Assembly: GCF_017980685.1 (NCBI RefSeq)
Contig: NZ_JACXXO010000025.1
Coordinates: forward strand, 1-59,479
Direction of reading: 5' to 3'
Length of the DNA: 59,479 bases
Source: Pseudomonas iridis
Lineage (GTDB): Bacteria > Pseudomonadota > Gammaproteobacteria > Pseudomonadales > Pseudomonadaceae
In this document: piece by piece, positions 27,092 to 36,209 of the stretch
Position numbering within the stretch: the stretch's first letter is position 1
Layout: each line of letters starts with the position of its first letter
Notes under the pieces: model-generated
Told to the model about the DNA's origin: nothing
Databases searched by the model: none
The model's input: the letters and a program-made list of their open reading frames with translations, nothing else
Translations under genes and position numbers: made by a program

Positions 27092-27457
27092 TTAACCGCG
27101 CAACCAGGAATCAACGGTGCCTGCACCATACTCTTCCTTCCAGGCTTTCAAGCCGCGGTGGTTGCCGCCCTTGGTCTCGATCAGTTCGCCGGTGTGCGGA
27201 TTCTGATAGACCTTGACCACGCGAGCGCGGCGGGTTTTAGGCGCTGCAGAGCTTTGCAGTGCGGATTTTGTCGGATTCGGATCGAGAATGGCGATGATGT
27301 CTTTAAGGCCCTTGCCGTAGCTTTTCATCAGCCCCTGGAGCTTTTCTTCGAATTCGATTTCTTTCTTGAGCCCGGCATCGTTCTTCAGCGATTCCAACTG
27401 CTTGAGCTGTTCCTGAAGGGCCTTTTCAGCTGCACGAAATTCAGCGAGTCTGGACAA
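27092..27457 (-). CDS. MvaT/MvaU-family nucleoid protein (H-NS-like silencer)
   Basis: 121 residues. The family silences AT-rich, often foreign, DNA. The N-terminal half is the coiled-coil oligomerisation region (LAEFRAAEKALQEQLKQLE, FEEKLQGLMKSYGKGLKDII); the C-terminal DNA-binding part has VVKVYQNPHTGELIETKGGN and GLKAWKEEYG, with the minor-groove Arg-Gly-Asn-type loop around KGGNHRG. The start must be TTG at 27457: GGAGTAAAG is placed correctly before it and no ATG exists near the conserved N-terminus. Pseudomonas usually has several paralogues, so no symbol is given. Confidence 0.92.
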   Translation of the reverse strand: MSRLAEFRAAEKALQEQLKQLESLKNDAGLKKEIEFEEKLQGLMKSYGKGLKDIIAILDPNPTKSALQSSAAPKTRRARVVKVYQNPHTGELIETKGGNHRGLKAWKEEYGAGTVDSWLRG

Positions 27458-27691
27458 TATCTTTACTCCAATAGTGTATTTGGCTGATACCAACCGCAAA
27501 CAAAGCTTAAAACTGGAGCCTTGTAGCGACTCGGTGATAAGTGGCTCGCCTGCCAATCTTTGCACAGGCAAGAAAAATTGTAGTTGTTAATGCGTCAGGA
27601 GTAAATCCTGATGTTGTCCTCATGTAACAGCAGTGGTTTTTTGTATCATTTTTGTGCGCCTTGTCGGCCTATCTCGCTTAAGCCCATTTAG

Positions 27692-29227
27692 TTAATGGTG
27701 ACTTAATGCACTAATGAAGTCTGCCGCCGGCATGGGTTTGCCGTAGAGATAGCCTTGCAGGAAGTTAACGTTATGCGCGGTCAGATAATCTGCTTGTGCC
27801 TGTGTTTCGACACCTTCGGCAACAATGCCCAGATCAAGCTTGGCCGAGAGTTCGATGATGGTGTCCAGAATGTGCCGCGAAAGCGCGTCAACGCCGATCA
27901 TGGCCACAAAACTCTGGTCGATCTTGAGGAAATCCACATTGAATCTGCGCAAGTAACCGAGGCTTGAGTGCCCGGTGCCAAAGTCGTCGATGGCGATCTT
28001 CACGCCCAGTGCATGCAATTGCTCAAACAGCTGCTGCGTGATTTCGGTGGGCTCGATCAGCTCGCGCTCGGTCAACTCCAGCACCAGACTGACGCTGTCG
28101 GGCGCGAAGGATGCGAGGAACTCACGGCAATCGTTGACCAGTGCCAGATCCCGGCAATGACTCGCGGTAATGTTGATACCGATGTGAAACGGCGCGGCAA
28201 AGGTCGATGACCGGGGCCCAAGTAACGCCGCTGTTTGTCGCATCAAGGCGCGGGTCATCGGCACGATCAGCCCTGAGTGCTCGGCGAACGGGATAAACAG
28301 GTCCGGGCGCACGAGGCCTTCCTTGGGGTGATTCCAGCGCATCAACACTTCAGCGCCCGACCATTTCTTGCTGTCGCCGTGCACCACGGGCTGGAAGTAA
28401 GGAATGAACTCGTTTGCCTCCAGGGCGCGGAGCATTTCATGGCTGGGTGACGTTGAACGCTTCTGCAGCACATGGCCTATGGCTGCCGAGACCACTCCGA
28501 AAAAGACCAGCAGGCTGAACAGTGGCGGGTAATTGCTGGCCATATAGCGCCAGGTTTCACCTTCTGGAAAACCGGCCGAGACACTGAACGCATAACGCGC
28601 CGAATCCAGCAGGCTTTGTGCTACCGGGATTTGGGGAAGGGCGCCTTCATGAACCCGGCCATCCATGGACAACCAACTGGCGCCCACCTGCAGCCGCAAC
28701 ATCGTTTGCCGGCCGATCAAGCGCAACATATTGCTCAGGTGATAACCGTCCAGTGTGGTCAGCGCACCACCGCGACCTTCGCTGAGTCGATAAACCAACA
28801 GCGCAGTGTTCGGTGTTACCGGATTGCCGTTCATCAGCCACAACCTGCCCTGAACATAGTCGCCCGCATTGACGGGCTCCTTGAAGTTACCGAACAACGA
28901 GCTGCAATAAAGATTGTTGTCCCAAACCAGATTGGTCGAGCGTACGAAAGGACGGCGGATCACTTGCTCGCGCAGGGCCAGCTTGACGTTTTCACACGTT
29001 TGCCCGGCAAGCGGCAGCAGCTCCCGGGCCGCCTGAGCGGTGTTGTCGAGCATCAACTCGAATTGCTGCAATGCCTCTTGAGCTGTCTGCTGCGAACCTT
29101 GTTGAAGCGTGCGTCCGGCCTGCAGATAAAGAATAAAGCTGCCCAACACTATCGGGAGCAGGCCGCTGATTAATGTGACGGCGATGCGGGCGCTGCGTTT
29201 GCGGCGGGGTTTGACGGTCAACGGCAT
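27692..29227 (-). CDS. Membrane c-di-GMP phosphodiesterase (CSS-motif plus EAL)
   Basis: 511 residues: a transmembrane helix near 15-35, a periplasmic region of about 200 residues with two cysteines in the CSS style (QTCENV and NLYCSSLFG), a second helix near 235-255, and a C-terminal EAL domain. The catalytic motifs look intact: AEVLMRW (EVL), the Asn of INITASH, ELTERELIE, IDDFGTGHSS, and AEGVETQ. It should hydrolyse c-di-GMP under control of periplasmic redox state, as in PdeC-type proteins. Stands alone. Confidence 0.92.
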   Translation of the reverse strand: MPLTVKPRRKRSARIAVTLISGLLPIVLGSFILYLQAGRTLQQGSQQTAQEALQQFELMLDNTAQAARELLPLAGQTCENVKLALREQVIRRPFVRSTNLVWDNNLYCSSLFGNFKEPVNAGDYVQGRLWLMNGNPVTPNTALLVYRLSEGRGGALTTLDGYHLSNMLRLIGRQTMLRLQVGASWLSMDGRVHEGALPQIPVAQSLLDSARYAFSVSAGFPEGETWRYMASNYPPLFSLLVFFGVVSAAIGHVLQKRSTSPSHEMLRALEANEFIPYFQPVVHGDSKKWSGAEVLMRWNHPKEGLVRPDLFIPFAEHSGLIVPMTRALMRQTAALLGPRSSTFAAPFHIGINITASHCRDLALVNDCREFLASFAPDSVSLVLELTERELIEPTEITQQLFEQLHALGVKIAIDDFGTGHSSLGYLRRFNVDFLKIDQSFVAMIGVDALSRHILDTIIELSAKLDLGIVAEGVETQAQADYLTAHNVNFLQGYLYGKPMPAADFISALSHH

Positions 29228-29651
29228 GGGCGCATCCTGTCGCGAAAAAGGGGCAATCGAATGCGCACCGGCACCGGCGTACGCTGAAAAACAGTGCAGT
29301 CACAAGGATGATAGATGGCAGATGATACTTGCGCCGCTTACGGGTGGGGGGATCGCGAGCCCAACAAACCCCTTGCACCGGCGCCAGAAAAGCGGATTTT
29401 ATAGAGAGGGCAGACAACCCTATTTACGCTGTGTAGAATCGGGTTACGCATACAATAATAATTCGTCTTCTGGCAGCAGAAGCCTCGCCCGCAAGAGCCT
29501 TGGGTCGACAATGAAGATATTCGGGTTTCAACTGATCTACGGTGACTTTCTCGCCCGCAGTGTGCGTGGCATCTCCTGTGCGCCACCCAGCTACCTCAGC
29601 ATGACTGACAAATAACCCTGGTTAATTGATAAGAAATGATGAGGCGTCACC
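29228..29651. other. Intergenic stretch between phosphodiesterase and hppD
   Basis: No gene I can support in 424 bases. A 34-codon frame at 29511-29615 (MKIFGFQLIYGDF...) has no ribosome site. The hppD ribosome site GAGGCG ends the stretch; its promoter is presumably here. Confidence 0.4.
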
Positions 29652-30728
29652 ATGGCAGATTTATACGAAAACCCAATGGGCCTGATGGGCTTTGAGTTCA
29701 TCGAGCTTGCATCGCCGGTCCCTGGCACTCTGGAGCCGATCTTCGAGATCATGGGCTTCACCAAAGTCGCCACCCACCGTTCCAAGAATGTGCACCTGTA
29801 TCGTCAGGGCGCGATCAACCTGATCCTCAACAACGAACCTAACAGCGTGGCATCCTACTTCGCGGCCGAGCACGGCCCGTCGGTGTGCGGCATGGCGTTC
29901 CGCGTCAAGGATTCGCAGCAGGCCTACAAGCGCGCGCTGGAAATCGGCGCCCAGCCAATCCACATCGAAACCGGGCCGATGGAGCTGAACCTGCCGGCGA
30001 TCAAAGGCATTGGCGGCGCGCCGCTGTACCTGATCGACCGTTTCGGCGAAGGCAGCTCGATCTATGACATCGACTTCGTGTTTATCGAAGGTGTTGATCG
30101 CAATCCGGTCGGTGCCGGCCTGAAGATCATCGACCACCTGACTCACAACGTGTATCGCGGTCGCATGGCTTATTGGGCGAACTTCTACGAGAAGCTGTTC
30201 AACTTCCGCGAAATCCGCTACTTCGATATCAAGGGCGAATACACCGGCCTGACCTCCAAAGCGATGACCGCGCCGGACGGCATGATCCGCATCCCGCTGA
30301 ACGAAGAGTCGTCCAAGGGCGCCGGGCAGATCGAAGAGTTCCTGATGCAGTTCAATGGCGAGGGCATCCAGCACGTCGCGTTCCTCTCCGACGACCTGAT
30401 CAAGACTTGGGATCACCTGAAGAAGATCGGCATGCGCTTCATGACCGCGCCACCGGAAACCTATTACGAAATGCTCGAAGGGCGTCTGCCGAACCACGGC
30501 GAGCCGGTTGATCAACTGCAGTCGCGTGGCATTCTGCTCGACGGCTCATCGGAGCAGGGCGACAAGCGCCTGCTGCTGCAGATCTTTTCGGAAACCCTGA
30601 TGGGCCCGGTGTTCTTCGAATTCATCCAGCGTAAAGGCGATGATGGTTTCGGTGAGGGCAATTTCAAGGCACTGTTCGAATCGATCGAGCGTGACCAGGT
30701 TCGCCGCGGTGTACTGGCGACTGAGTAA
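29652..30728 (+). CDS. hpd: 4-hydroxyphenylpyruvate dioxygenase Hpd
   Basis: 358 residues, the Pseudomonas length. The enzyme turns 4-hydroxyphenylpyruvate into homogentisate in tyrosine and phenylalanine breakdown. The iron ligands are seen as His in DHLTHNVYRG, His in GIQHVAFL and Glu in FFEFIQRKG; the substrate-binding tail GFGEGNFKALFE is present. Strong codon bias suggests good expression. A terminator follows directly, so it is a single-gene unit. Confidence 0.97.
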   Translation: MADLYENPMGLMGFEFIELASPVPGTLEPIFEIMGFTKVATHRSKNVHLYRQGAINLILNNEPNSVASYFAAEHGPSVCGMAFRVKDSQQAYKRALEIGAQPIHIETGPMELNLPAIKGIGGAPLYLIDRFGEGSSIYDIDFVFIEGVDRNPVGAGLKIIDHLTHNVYRGRMAYWANFYEKLFNFREIRYFDIKGEYTGLTSKAMTAPDGMIRIPLNEESSKGAGQIEEFLMQFNGEGIQHVAFLSDDLIKTWDHLKKIGMRFMTAPPETYYEMLEGRLPNHGEPVDQLQSRGILLDGSSEQGDKRLLLQIFSETLMGPVFFEFIQRKGDDGFGEGNFKALFESIERDQVRRGVLATE

Positions 30729-30733
30729 ACGAT

Positions 30734-30762
30734 AAAAAAGCCTGGCTTCGGCCAGGCTTTTT
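30734..30762 (+). terminator. Rho-independent terminator of hpd
   Basis: Perfect 10-bp stem AAAGCCTGGC / GCCAGGCTTT with a stable TTCG loop and T tail. Confidence 0.92.
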
Positions 30763-30764
30763 CA

Positions 30765-30847
30765 GATCAAAAGATCGCAGCCTTCGGCAGCTCCTACAGG
30801 GGACTTACCTTCCAGATGTCGGACCTGCCGAAGGCTGCGATCTTTTG
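30765..30847. repeat. REP-type inverted pair (GATCGCAGCCTTCGGCAG type)
   Basis: Left arm ATCAAAAGATCGCAGCCTTC... at 30765-30799 and right arm ...GAAGGCTGCGATCTTTTG at 30824-30847. The same repeat family recurs at 43754-43837 and in degenerate form at 31849-31957 and 35967-35992. Confidence 0.8.
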
Positions 30848-30850
30848 CTT

Positions 30851-31732
30851 TTAAGGTCTGCGCTGTCGCATCAGATGTTTAAACCCCTCAAACACCAGCA
30901 CCACAACCGCCAGCCAGATCGGAATGTAGGTCAGCCATTCGCCTGACTTGATGCTTTCGCCCAGGATCAGCGCGACACCCAGCAATAACACCGGCTCAAC
31001 ATAACTCAACAACCCAAAGAGACTGAACGGCAACAACCTGCTGGCAATGATGTAAACCACCAGCGCTGAAGCACTGATCAAGCCGAGCAGTGGAATCAGC
31101 CACATCAACCCCGGATATTGATTGAACACGTCTAGGCCTTGCTCACCACTCTGCACAAACCAGTACGCGACCGGCAGCATCAGGGTCATGTCGACCCACA
31201 GCCCGCCGAGGTGGTCGGTTTTCAGGTATTTGCGCAGCACGAAGTACAGCGGATAGCCGACCACGACCACCAGCGTCGCCCAGGAAAATCCGCCGACCTG
31301 ATACAACTCGTTCAACACGCCCAGACTTGCAAAGAACACCGCGACCTTTTGCAAGTACGACAGGCTCTCGCCATAGGCAATCCGCCCGGTCAGTACCATG
31401 GCCAGCGGCAGCAGGAAGTAGCCCAGCGACACGTCGAGGCTGTAACCGTTGAGCGGTGCCCACATGAACAGCCACAACTGCACGCCGAGCAGCGCTGACG
31501 AGACGATCAGCCCCCCGATGAGTTTGGGCTTGCCCGCCATCAGGCGAATCAACTCCAGCACCCGCCGCCATTCGCTGGAGACCAGCATGAACACCGTCAT
31601 GCAGGGCACCGTCAGGAGCATCCGCCAGCCGAAAATCTCCACGCCGCTCAACGGGGTGAGCAACGAAGTGAAGTAATACATGACGGCAAACAGCACCGAG
31701 GCTGTAACCGATAAAGCGATACCTTTAGACAA
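30851..31732 (-). CDS. rarD: EamA-family transporter RarD
   Basis: 293 residues with ten hydrophobic helices, the drug/metabolite transporter fold. RarD marks are SLGYFLLPLAMVLTGRIAYGE after the fourth helix and YVEPVLLLGVALILGE in the second half. RarD was named for chloramphenicol sensitivity, but its substrate is unknown. It ends within 4 bases of a REP pair, which probably also ends its transcript. Confidence 0.85.
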   Translation of the reverse strand: MSKGIALSVTASVLFAVMYYFTSLLTPLSGVEIFGWRMLLTVPCMTVFMLVSSEWRRVLELIRLMAGKPKLIGGLIVSSALLGVQLWLFMWAPLNGYSLDVSLGYFLLPLAMVLTGRIAYGESLSYLQKVAVFFASLGVLNELYQVGGFSWATLVVVVGYPLYFVLRKYLKTDHLGGLWVDMTLMLPVAYWFVQSGEQGLDVFNQYPGLMWLIPLLGLISASALVVYIIASRLLPFSLFGLLSYVEPVLLLGVALILGESIKSGEWLTYIPIWLAVVVLVFEGFKHLMRQRRP

Positions 31733-31848
31733 ACTGTCCTCGCGGGTGGGTGATCAAACGGGGCGCGAAGGATACGTGGTTTTTGTGCTGAATATTGCTC
31801 GACTGCTCGATATTCCACACATCCGTCATGACGGTGGGTCGAATACAT

Positions 31849-31957
31849 TGTAGGAGCTGTCGCAGGCTGCGATCTTTTTGATCCTGTTGAGGGGACAGCG
31901 CCTGCACGGTGTACATCCATCCCGTGTTGGCGCTGTCGCAGGCTGCGATCTTTTGAT
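31849..31957. repeat. Two direct copies of a GCTGTCGCAGGCTGCGATC repeat
   Basis: The core GCTGTCGCAGGCTGCGATCT occurs at about 31855 and again at 31932 in the same orientation. It is a sequence variant of the REP family seen at 30765 and 43754, here in tandem rather than inverted. Confidence 0.7.
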
Positions 31958-31967
31958 ACGGCTTGAA

Positions 31968-33278
31968 TCAGGCGCGCAACGTCCGTGTCATGCGCAACGC
32001 CAACACACTCCCCGCAACAATCACACCTGCCAGCAGATACAACGCCGCATCCGTCGAGCCGGTGCTGTCCTTGACCCAACCCACCAGGTACGGGCTGAGG
32101 AATCCGGCCATCTGTCCCATCGAGTTGATCAACGCCAACCCTCCGGCAGCAGCGCCCGCGCTCAACATGGCAGTCGGCACCGGCCAGAACATCGGCAGGC
32201 CCGTCAATGCACCCATGGTCGCGATGGTCAGACCCAGGATAGCGATAGCCGGATTGCCGGCGAAATTCACCGCAATCACCAGACCGATCGCGCCCATCAG
32301 CATAGGCACCACCAGATGCCAGCGGCGTTCTTTGCGCAGGTCTGCAGAACGCCCGACCACCAGCATGAACACGGCCGCCAGCAGATACGGAATCGCACTC
32401 AACCAGCCGATCATCAGGTTATCGCTGAAACCGAGGTTCTTGATGATCGACGGCAGCCAGAAGTTGATCGCGTACACGCCGCTCTGGATGCAGAAGTAGA
32501 TGAGGCCGAACGCCCAGATCGCGGGATTCCTGAACACCGCCAACAGCGAATCGGTGGTGGTTTTCGGTTTGTTCGCCAGGTCCTCGGCTTGATCCGCTTC
32601 CAGTACCGCACGCTCATGCGCGGTCAACCATTTGGCCTTGGCAAAACTGTCGCTCAGCAGGAAGTAAGCCAGCAAGCCCAGCACCACCGTCGGAATGCCT
32701 TGCAGCAAAAACATCCACTGCCAGCCGGCCAAACCGCCTTGGCCCGCTGCGAAGTGATTGAGAATCCAGCCCGAAAACGGGCTGCCGAGCAGACCGGACA
32801 CCGGGATCGCCGACATGAACAGCGCCATGATCCGGCCACGACGGAAGGTCGGGAACCACTGCGAGAGATACAGCACAACGCCCGGGAAGAACCCGGCTTC
32901 GGCCGCACCGGTCAACAGGCGCAGGGTATAGAACTCGGTTGGTGTGGTGACGAACAACAGGCAGGTCGACAGCGTGCCCCACGTGATCATCATCACCGCA
33001 ATCCAGCGCCGCGGACCGAATTTGGTCAAGGCCAGATTGCTCGGTACGCCGCACAGCACGTAGCCGATAAAGAAGATGCCGGCACCGAGGCCGTACACGG
33101 TTTCGCTGAATTTCAACGCGTCGAGCATCTGCAGTTTGGCAAATCCAACGTTAACCCGGTCGAGGTAGTTGAACAGGTAGCAGATGAAAATGAAGGGGAT
33201 CAGGCGCAGGGTAATGCGTTTGTAAACGGCGTTTTTATCATCGTCGATGGTCTGGGTAGCTGCGGCGCTCTGCGACAT
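31968..33278 (-). CDS. MFS transporter, anion:cation symporter family (sugar acid/glycerate type)
   Basis: 436 residues with 12 hydrophobic helices. The first loop FNYLDRVNVGFAKLQM and GAAEAGFFPGVVLYLSQWFP are typical of ACS-family carriers for organic anions such as glucarate, galactonate or phthalate. It is divergent from cdaR and beside glycerate kinase, so glucarate, galactarate or glycerate are the likely substrates; that is inference from context. The ATG at 33278 has GAGAG upstream; the frame is open further but not conserved. Confidence 0.88.
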   Translation of the reverse strand: MSQSAAATQTIDDDKNAVYKRITLRLIPFIFICYLFNYLDRVNVGFAKLQMLDALKFSETVYGLGAGIFFIGYVLCGVPSNLALTKFGPRRWIAVMMITWGTLSTCLLFVTTPTEFYTLRLLTGAAEAGFFPGVVLYLSQWFPTFRRGRIMALFMSAIPVSGLLGSPFSGWILNHFAAGQGGLAGWQWMFLLQGIPTVVLGLLAYFLLSDSFAKAKWLTAHERAVLEADQAEDLANKPKTTTDSLLAVFRNPAIWAFGLIYFCIQSGVYAINFWLPSIIKNLGFSDNLMIGWLSAIPYLLAAVFMLVVGRSADLRKERRWHLVVPMLMGAIGLVIAVNFAGNPAIAILGLTIATMGALTGLPMFWPVPTAMLSAGAAAGGLALINSMGQMAGFLSPYLVGWVKDSTGSTDAALYLLAGVIVAGSVLALRMTRTLRA

Positions 33279-33449
33279 AGCGGCTCTCTCTTTATTATGA
33301 TTTTTTGCGATGCAAAGGGTAACGTTGATCGCCCTGAGAGTCTCGGCCACCTTTGGCTGGATTGTCTTTGTGCCTGAGCACAGGGTTTGCCACCAGACCC
33401 TGTGCGGGTGACCAACCGTCCGCGCCTGTTTAGAAGGATTGCAGCCGTT

Positions 33450-34568
33450 ATGTTCGAACTCGATCACGACCTCGCTCAGGACATCGTCGACCGGGCCATG
33501 GCTATTTTGCCGTACAACGTCAACGTCATGGACAGCCAGGGTTTGATCCTCGGCAGCGGCGAGCCGGAGCGCATCAACACCCGCCACGAAGGTGCGCAAC
33601 TGGTGTTGGCCAACGGTCGCGTGGTGGAGATAGACGCGCCGACAGCCCTGCATCTGAAGGGTGTGCAGCCGGGGATCAATCTGCCGCTGTGGCTCGATCA
33701 GCGCTTGATAGGCGTGCTGGGCATTACCGGCGAACCAGAGCATCTGCGCACTTACGCCGAACTGGTGCGCATGACCGCCGAAATGCTGGTGGGCCAACGC
33801 AATCAGCAGGCAGAACAGCAATGGCGGCGCCAACGCTGCGATGATCTGCTGGCATTGCTGCTGAGCGAAGCGGGGGATTCACCGCGCCTGGTCGACGAGG
33901 CGCAGCAACTCGGGCTCAAGCCGCAATTGACGCGCGTGCCGTATCTGTTCGAGTTGGGTCTTGAGCACGGGCCGGGGCAAACGGTCGAAGCGCTGAGTGC
34001 CTGGCTGACCTCGCGATACCCGGACAGTTGGTGCGTGAGCTCGGCCAAGTCGTCGCTGCTGTGGTGTCGGCCGGCCAGTCAAAACATCGAGCACGATCGT
34101 TTGCTGGAAAAACTCGACGGCCTCGGCTGGAAAATCCTGCGCATTGCCGTGGGCGGGCAGGCCGATGGGCTGGTCGGGTTGCGCCGTTGTTATCGCCGGG
34201 TCGGCGATCTGCTCGCCTACGGCCGCGAGGTGTTGCCCCATTCGCGCTTGTTGACCCTCAATCGCTATCGTCTACCGGTCATGCTCTGGCGCCATCGCAA
34301 CGACGATGCGCTGGATGAACTGCTCAAACCACTGCGCAAGGTGATCGCCAAGGACGGCAACGGCCAGTTGCTGGCGACGCTGCGCAGTTGGTGTGATCAC
34401 GATGGTCAGAGTCAGGCCTGTGCCGATGCGTTGGGTATTCATCGCAACAGCTTGCGCTATCGGATGGAGCGGATTGCCGAGATCAGCGGGGTCGATCCGC
34501 TAAGGCTGGAGGGGATGCTGGCGTTGTATCTGGGTGTGCAGTTGTTGCCGCAGATTGAACCGGGTTAA
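33450..34568 (+). CDS. cdaR: Sugar diacid utilisation regulator CdaR
   Basis: 372 residues. The N-terminal diacid-recognition domain (LDHDLAQDIVDRAMAILPYNVNVMD, about 1-135) is followed by a linker domain and a PucR-type C-terminal helix-turn-helix (ACADALGIHRNSLRYRMERI). In E. coli CdaR activates glucarate, galactarate and glycerate genes. Here it stands between the divergent carrier and glycerate kinase, a compatible set. AAGGA precedes the ATG at 33450. Confidence 0.92.
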   Translation: MFELDHDLAQDIVDRAMAILPYNVNVMDSQGLILGSGEPERINTRHEGAQLVLANGRVVEIDAPTALHLKGVQPGINLPLWLDQRLIGVLGITGEPEHLRTYAELVRMTAEMLVGQRNQQAEQQWRRQRCDDLLALLLSEAGDSPRLVDEAQQLGLKPQLTRVPYLFELGLEHGPGQTVEALSAWLTSRYPDSWCVSSAKSSLLWCRPASQNIEHDRLLEKLDGLGWKILRIAVGGQADGLVGLRRCYRRVGDLLAYGREVLPHSRLLTLNRYRLPVMLWRHRNDDALDELLKPLRKVIAKDGNGQLLATLRSWCDHDGQSQACADALGIHRNSLRYRMERIAEISGVDPLRLEGMLALYLGVQLLPQIEPG

Positions 34569-34586
34569 TTGCTGCTCTCACTGATG

Positions 34587-34680
34587 CCATCGCTGGCAAG
34601 CCAGCTCCCACAGTTTTGGGGGGGTCACAATATCTGTGGTGACCTAAGCCCCCTGTGGGAGCTGGCTTGCCAGCGATGGC
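34587..34680. repeat. REP inverted pair (ATCGCTGGCAAGCCAGCTCCCACA type)
   Basis: CCATCGCTGGCAAGCCAGCT... at the left and CTGTGGGAGCTGGCTTGCCA... at the right, about 40 bases apart. Same family at 37424-37517, 39895-39993 and 41782-41859: four pairs within about 7.3 kb. The rest of the cdaR-garK gap holds nothing else. Confidence 0.9.
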
Positions 34681-34815
34681 GCCGGAACATTCAGCATCAA
34701 TACCAGAGCCTTTTGTAGAAATGAACAATAAACGCCTGCGCCACTTGTGCAGCAGACAGGCGTCAATGCGCATGCCGACTGGCAGCATGAGGGGCATTGG
34801 AACTGGAGAATTCAA

Positions 34816-35955
34816 ATGAAGATCGTCATCGCCCCCGATTCGTTCAAGGACAGCCTGAGTGCCCAAGGCGTTGCCGAGGCCATTGCGCTGGGCCTGGCGC
34901 AAGTCTGGCCGCACGCCACGCTGGTCAAATGCCCGATGGCTGACGGCGGCGAAGGCACGGTCGAGTCGATTCTGGCGGCGTGCGAAGGCGAGTTGCGCCG
35001 CACTACTGTGCGTGGCCCGTTGGGCACGGCGGTTGATGCCGCGTGGGGCTGGTTGCCGCACAACCACACGGCAATCATTGAAATGGCCGAGGCCAGCGGT
35101 TTGCAATTGGTGCCGCCGGGCAAGCGTGATGCATGCATCAGCAGCACGTTCGGCACCGGCGAACTGATTCGCGCCGCACTCGATGCCGGTGCGCAACGGG
35201 TAATCCTGGCGATTGGCGGCAGCGCCACCAACGATGGCGGGGCAGGGGCGATGCAGGCGTTGGGTGTGAAGTTGCTCGACGCCCAAGGCCAAATGCTGGT
35301 GCCGGGCGGATTGGCGTTGGCGCAATTGGCGCGTGTGGATTTGACTGAGCTTGATCCTCGTCTGGCGCAGGTGCGGTTTGATATCGCAGCGGACGTCAAC
35401 AATCCACTGTGCGGCCCGCACGGTGCCTCGGCGATTTTCGGACCGCAGAAAGGGGCATCGCCAGCGCAGGTGCAACAACTGGATCAGGCCCTCGGTCATT
35501 TCGCGCAATTGTGCGCCGAGGTGCTGGGCAAGGACGTGCGCGATGAACCGGGCAGTGGCGCGGCGGGGGGCTTGGGTTTTGCCGCCAAAGCGTTCCTTGG
35601 CGCGCAGTTTCAGGCCGGTGTGGAGGTGGTGGCCGAACTTGTCGGGCTGGCCGAAGCCGTCAAGGGCGCGGATCTGGTGATTACCGGTGAAGGGCGCTTC
35701 GATGCACAGACGCTTCGCGGCAAAACCCCGTTCGGCGTGGCGCGGATTGCCAAGGACTATGCCGTGCCGGTGATCGTAATCGCCGGAACCTTGGGTGACG
35801 GTTATCAAGAACTCTATGGCCACGGCATCGATGCCGCTTTCGCCGTGACCAGTGGCCCGATGACGCTCGAACAGGCCTGCGCCGAAGCACCACGACTGCT
35901 GCGCGAGCGGGCTACCGATATCGCCCGTGTGTGGCAACTGGCCGCAAAACCCTGA
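34816..35955 (+). CDS. garK: Glycerate kinase
   Basis: 379 residues of the GarK/GlxK family (glycerate 2-kinase), starting MKIVIAPDSFKDSLSAQGVA. Conserved pieces are KCPMADGGEGTVESIL, LAIGGSATNDGGAGAMQALG and VITGEGRFDAQTLRGKTP. It phosphorylates D-glycerate, the product of glucarate/galactarate and glyoxylate routes. CTGGAG precedes the ATG at 34816. Downstream of cdaR after a REP pair. Confidence 0.93.
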   Translation: MKIVIAPDSFKDSLSAQGVAEAIALGLAQVWPHATLVKCPMADGGEGTVESILAACEGELRRTTVRGPLGTAVDAAWGWLPHNHTAIIEMAEASGLQLVPPGKRDACISSTFGTGELIRAALDAGAQRVILAIGGSATNDGGAGAMQALGVKLLDAQGQMLVPGGLALAQLARVDLTELDPRLAQVRFDIAADVNNPLCGPHGASAIFGPQKGASPAQVQQLDQALGHFAQLCAEVLGKDVRDEPGSGAAGGLGFAAKAFLGAQFQAGVEVVAELVGLAEAVKGADLVITGEGRFDAQTLRGKTPFGVARIAKDYAVPVIVIAGTLGDGYQELYGHGIDAAFAVTSGPMTLEQACAEAPRLLRERATDIARVWQLAAKP

Positions 35956-36006
35956 GACATCCGCGCTGTAAGAGCTGCCGAAGGCCGCGATGCCAGCGCT
36001 TCGTAA

Positions 36007-36168
36007 GAACAGGCGCAGGTGTCGCGCGAAGTCGACCGCAACCTGGTCAACATCCGCGACCTAGCCACGCAATCGGCCGCCGGCGCCAACCAGACCAGCG
36101 CCGCGACCCACGAACTGTCGCGCCTGGCGGTGGATTTGAATGCGATGGTGGCGCGTTTTGTGATTTGA
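36007..36168 (+). pseudogene. C-terminal remnant of a methyl-accepting chemotaxis protein
   Basis: A 53-codon frame EQAQVSREVDRNLVNIRDLA...HELSRLAVDLNAMVARFVI ending in TGA matches the extreme C-terminus of chemoreceptors: the last signalling-helix repeats (QSAAGANQTSAATHELSRLA) and the usual ending. An in-frame TAA stands immediately before it (36004-36006), and a degenerate REP sequence (35967-35992) marks the junction. The rest of the receptor is absent, so this is debris from a deletion, not a working gene. Confidence 0.85.
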
Positions 36169-36209
36169 GATAGGGTGAAGGCTGGACACTGCGCAATCAG
36201 GAGACGTAC

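Noticed and set aside
29511..29615. A 34-codon frame MKIFGFQLIYGDF... before hppD
   Set aside because: No ribosome site before its ATG and no known leader peptide for hppD. Too short to defend.
34483..35937. A 484-codon frame opposite glycerate kinase and the REP pair
   Set aside because: Antisense shadow that reads through a REP pair; garK motifs on the sense strand are decisive.
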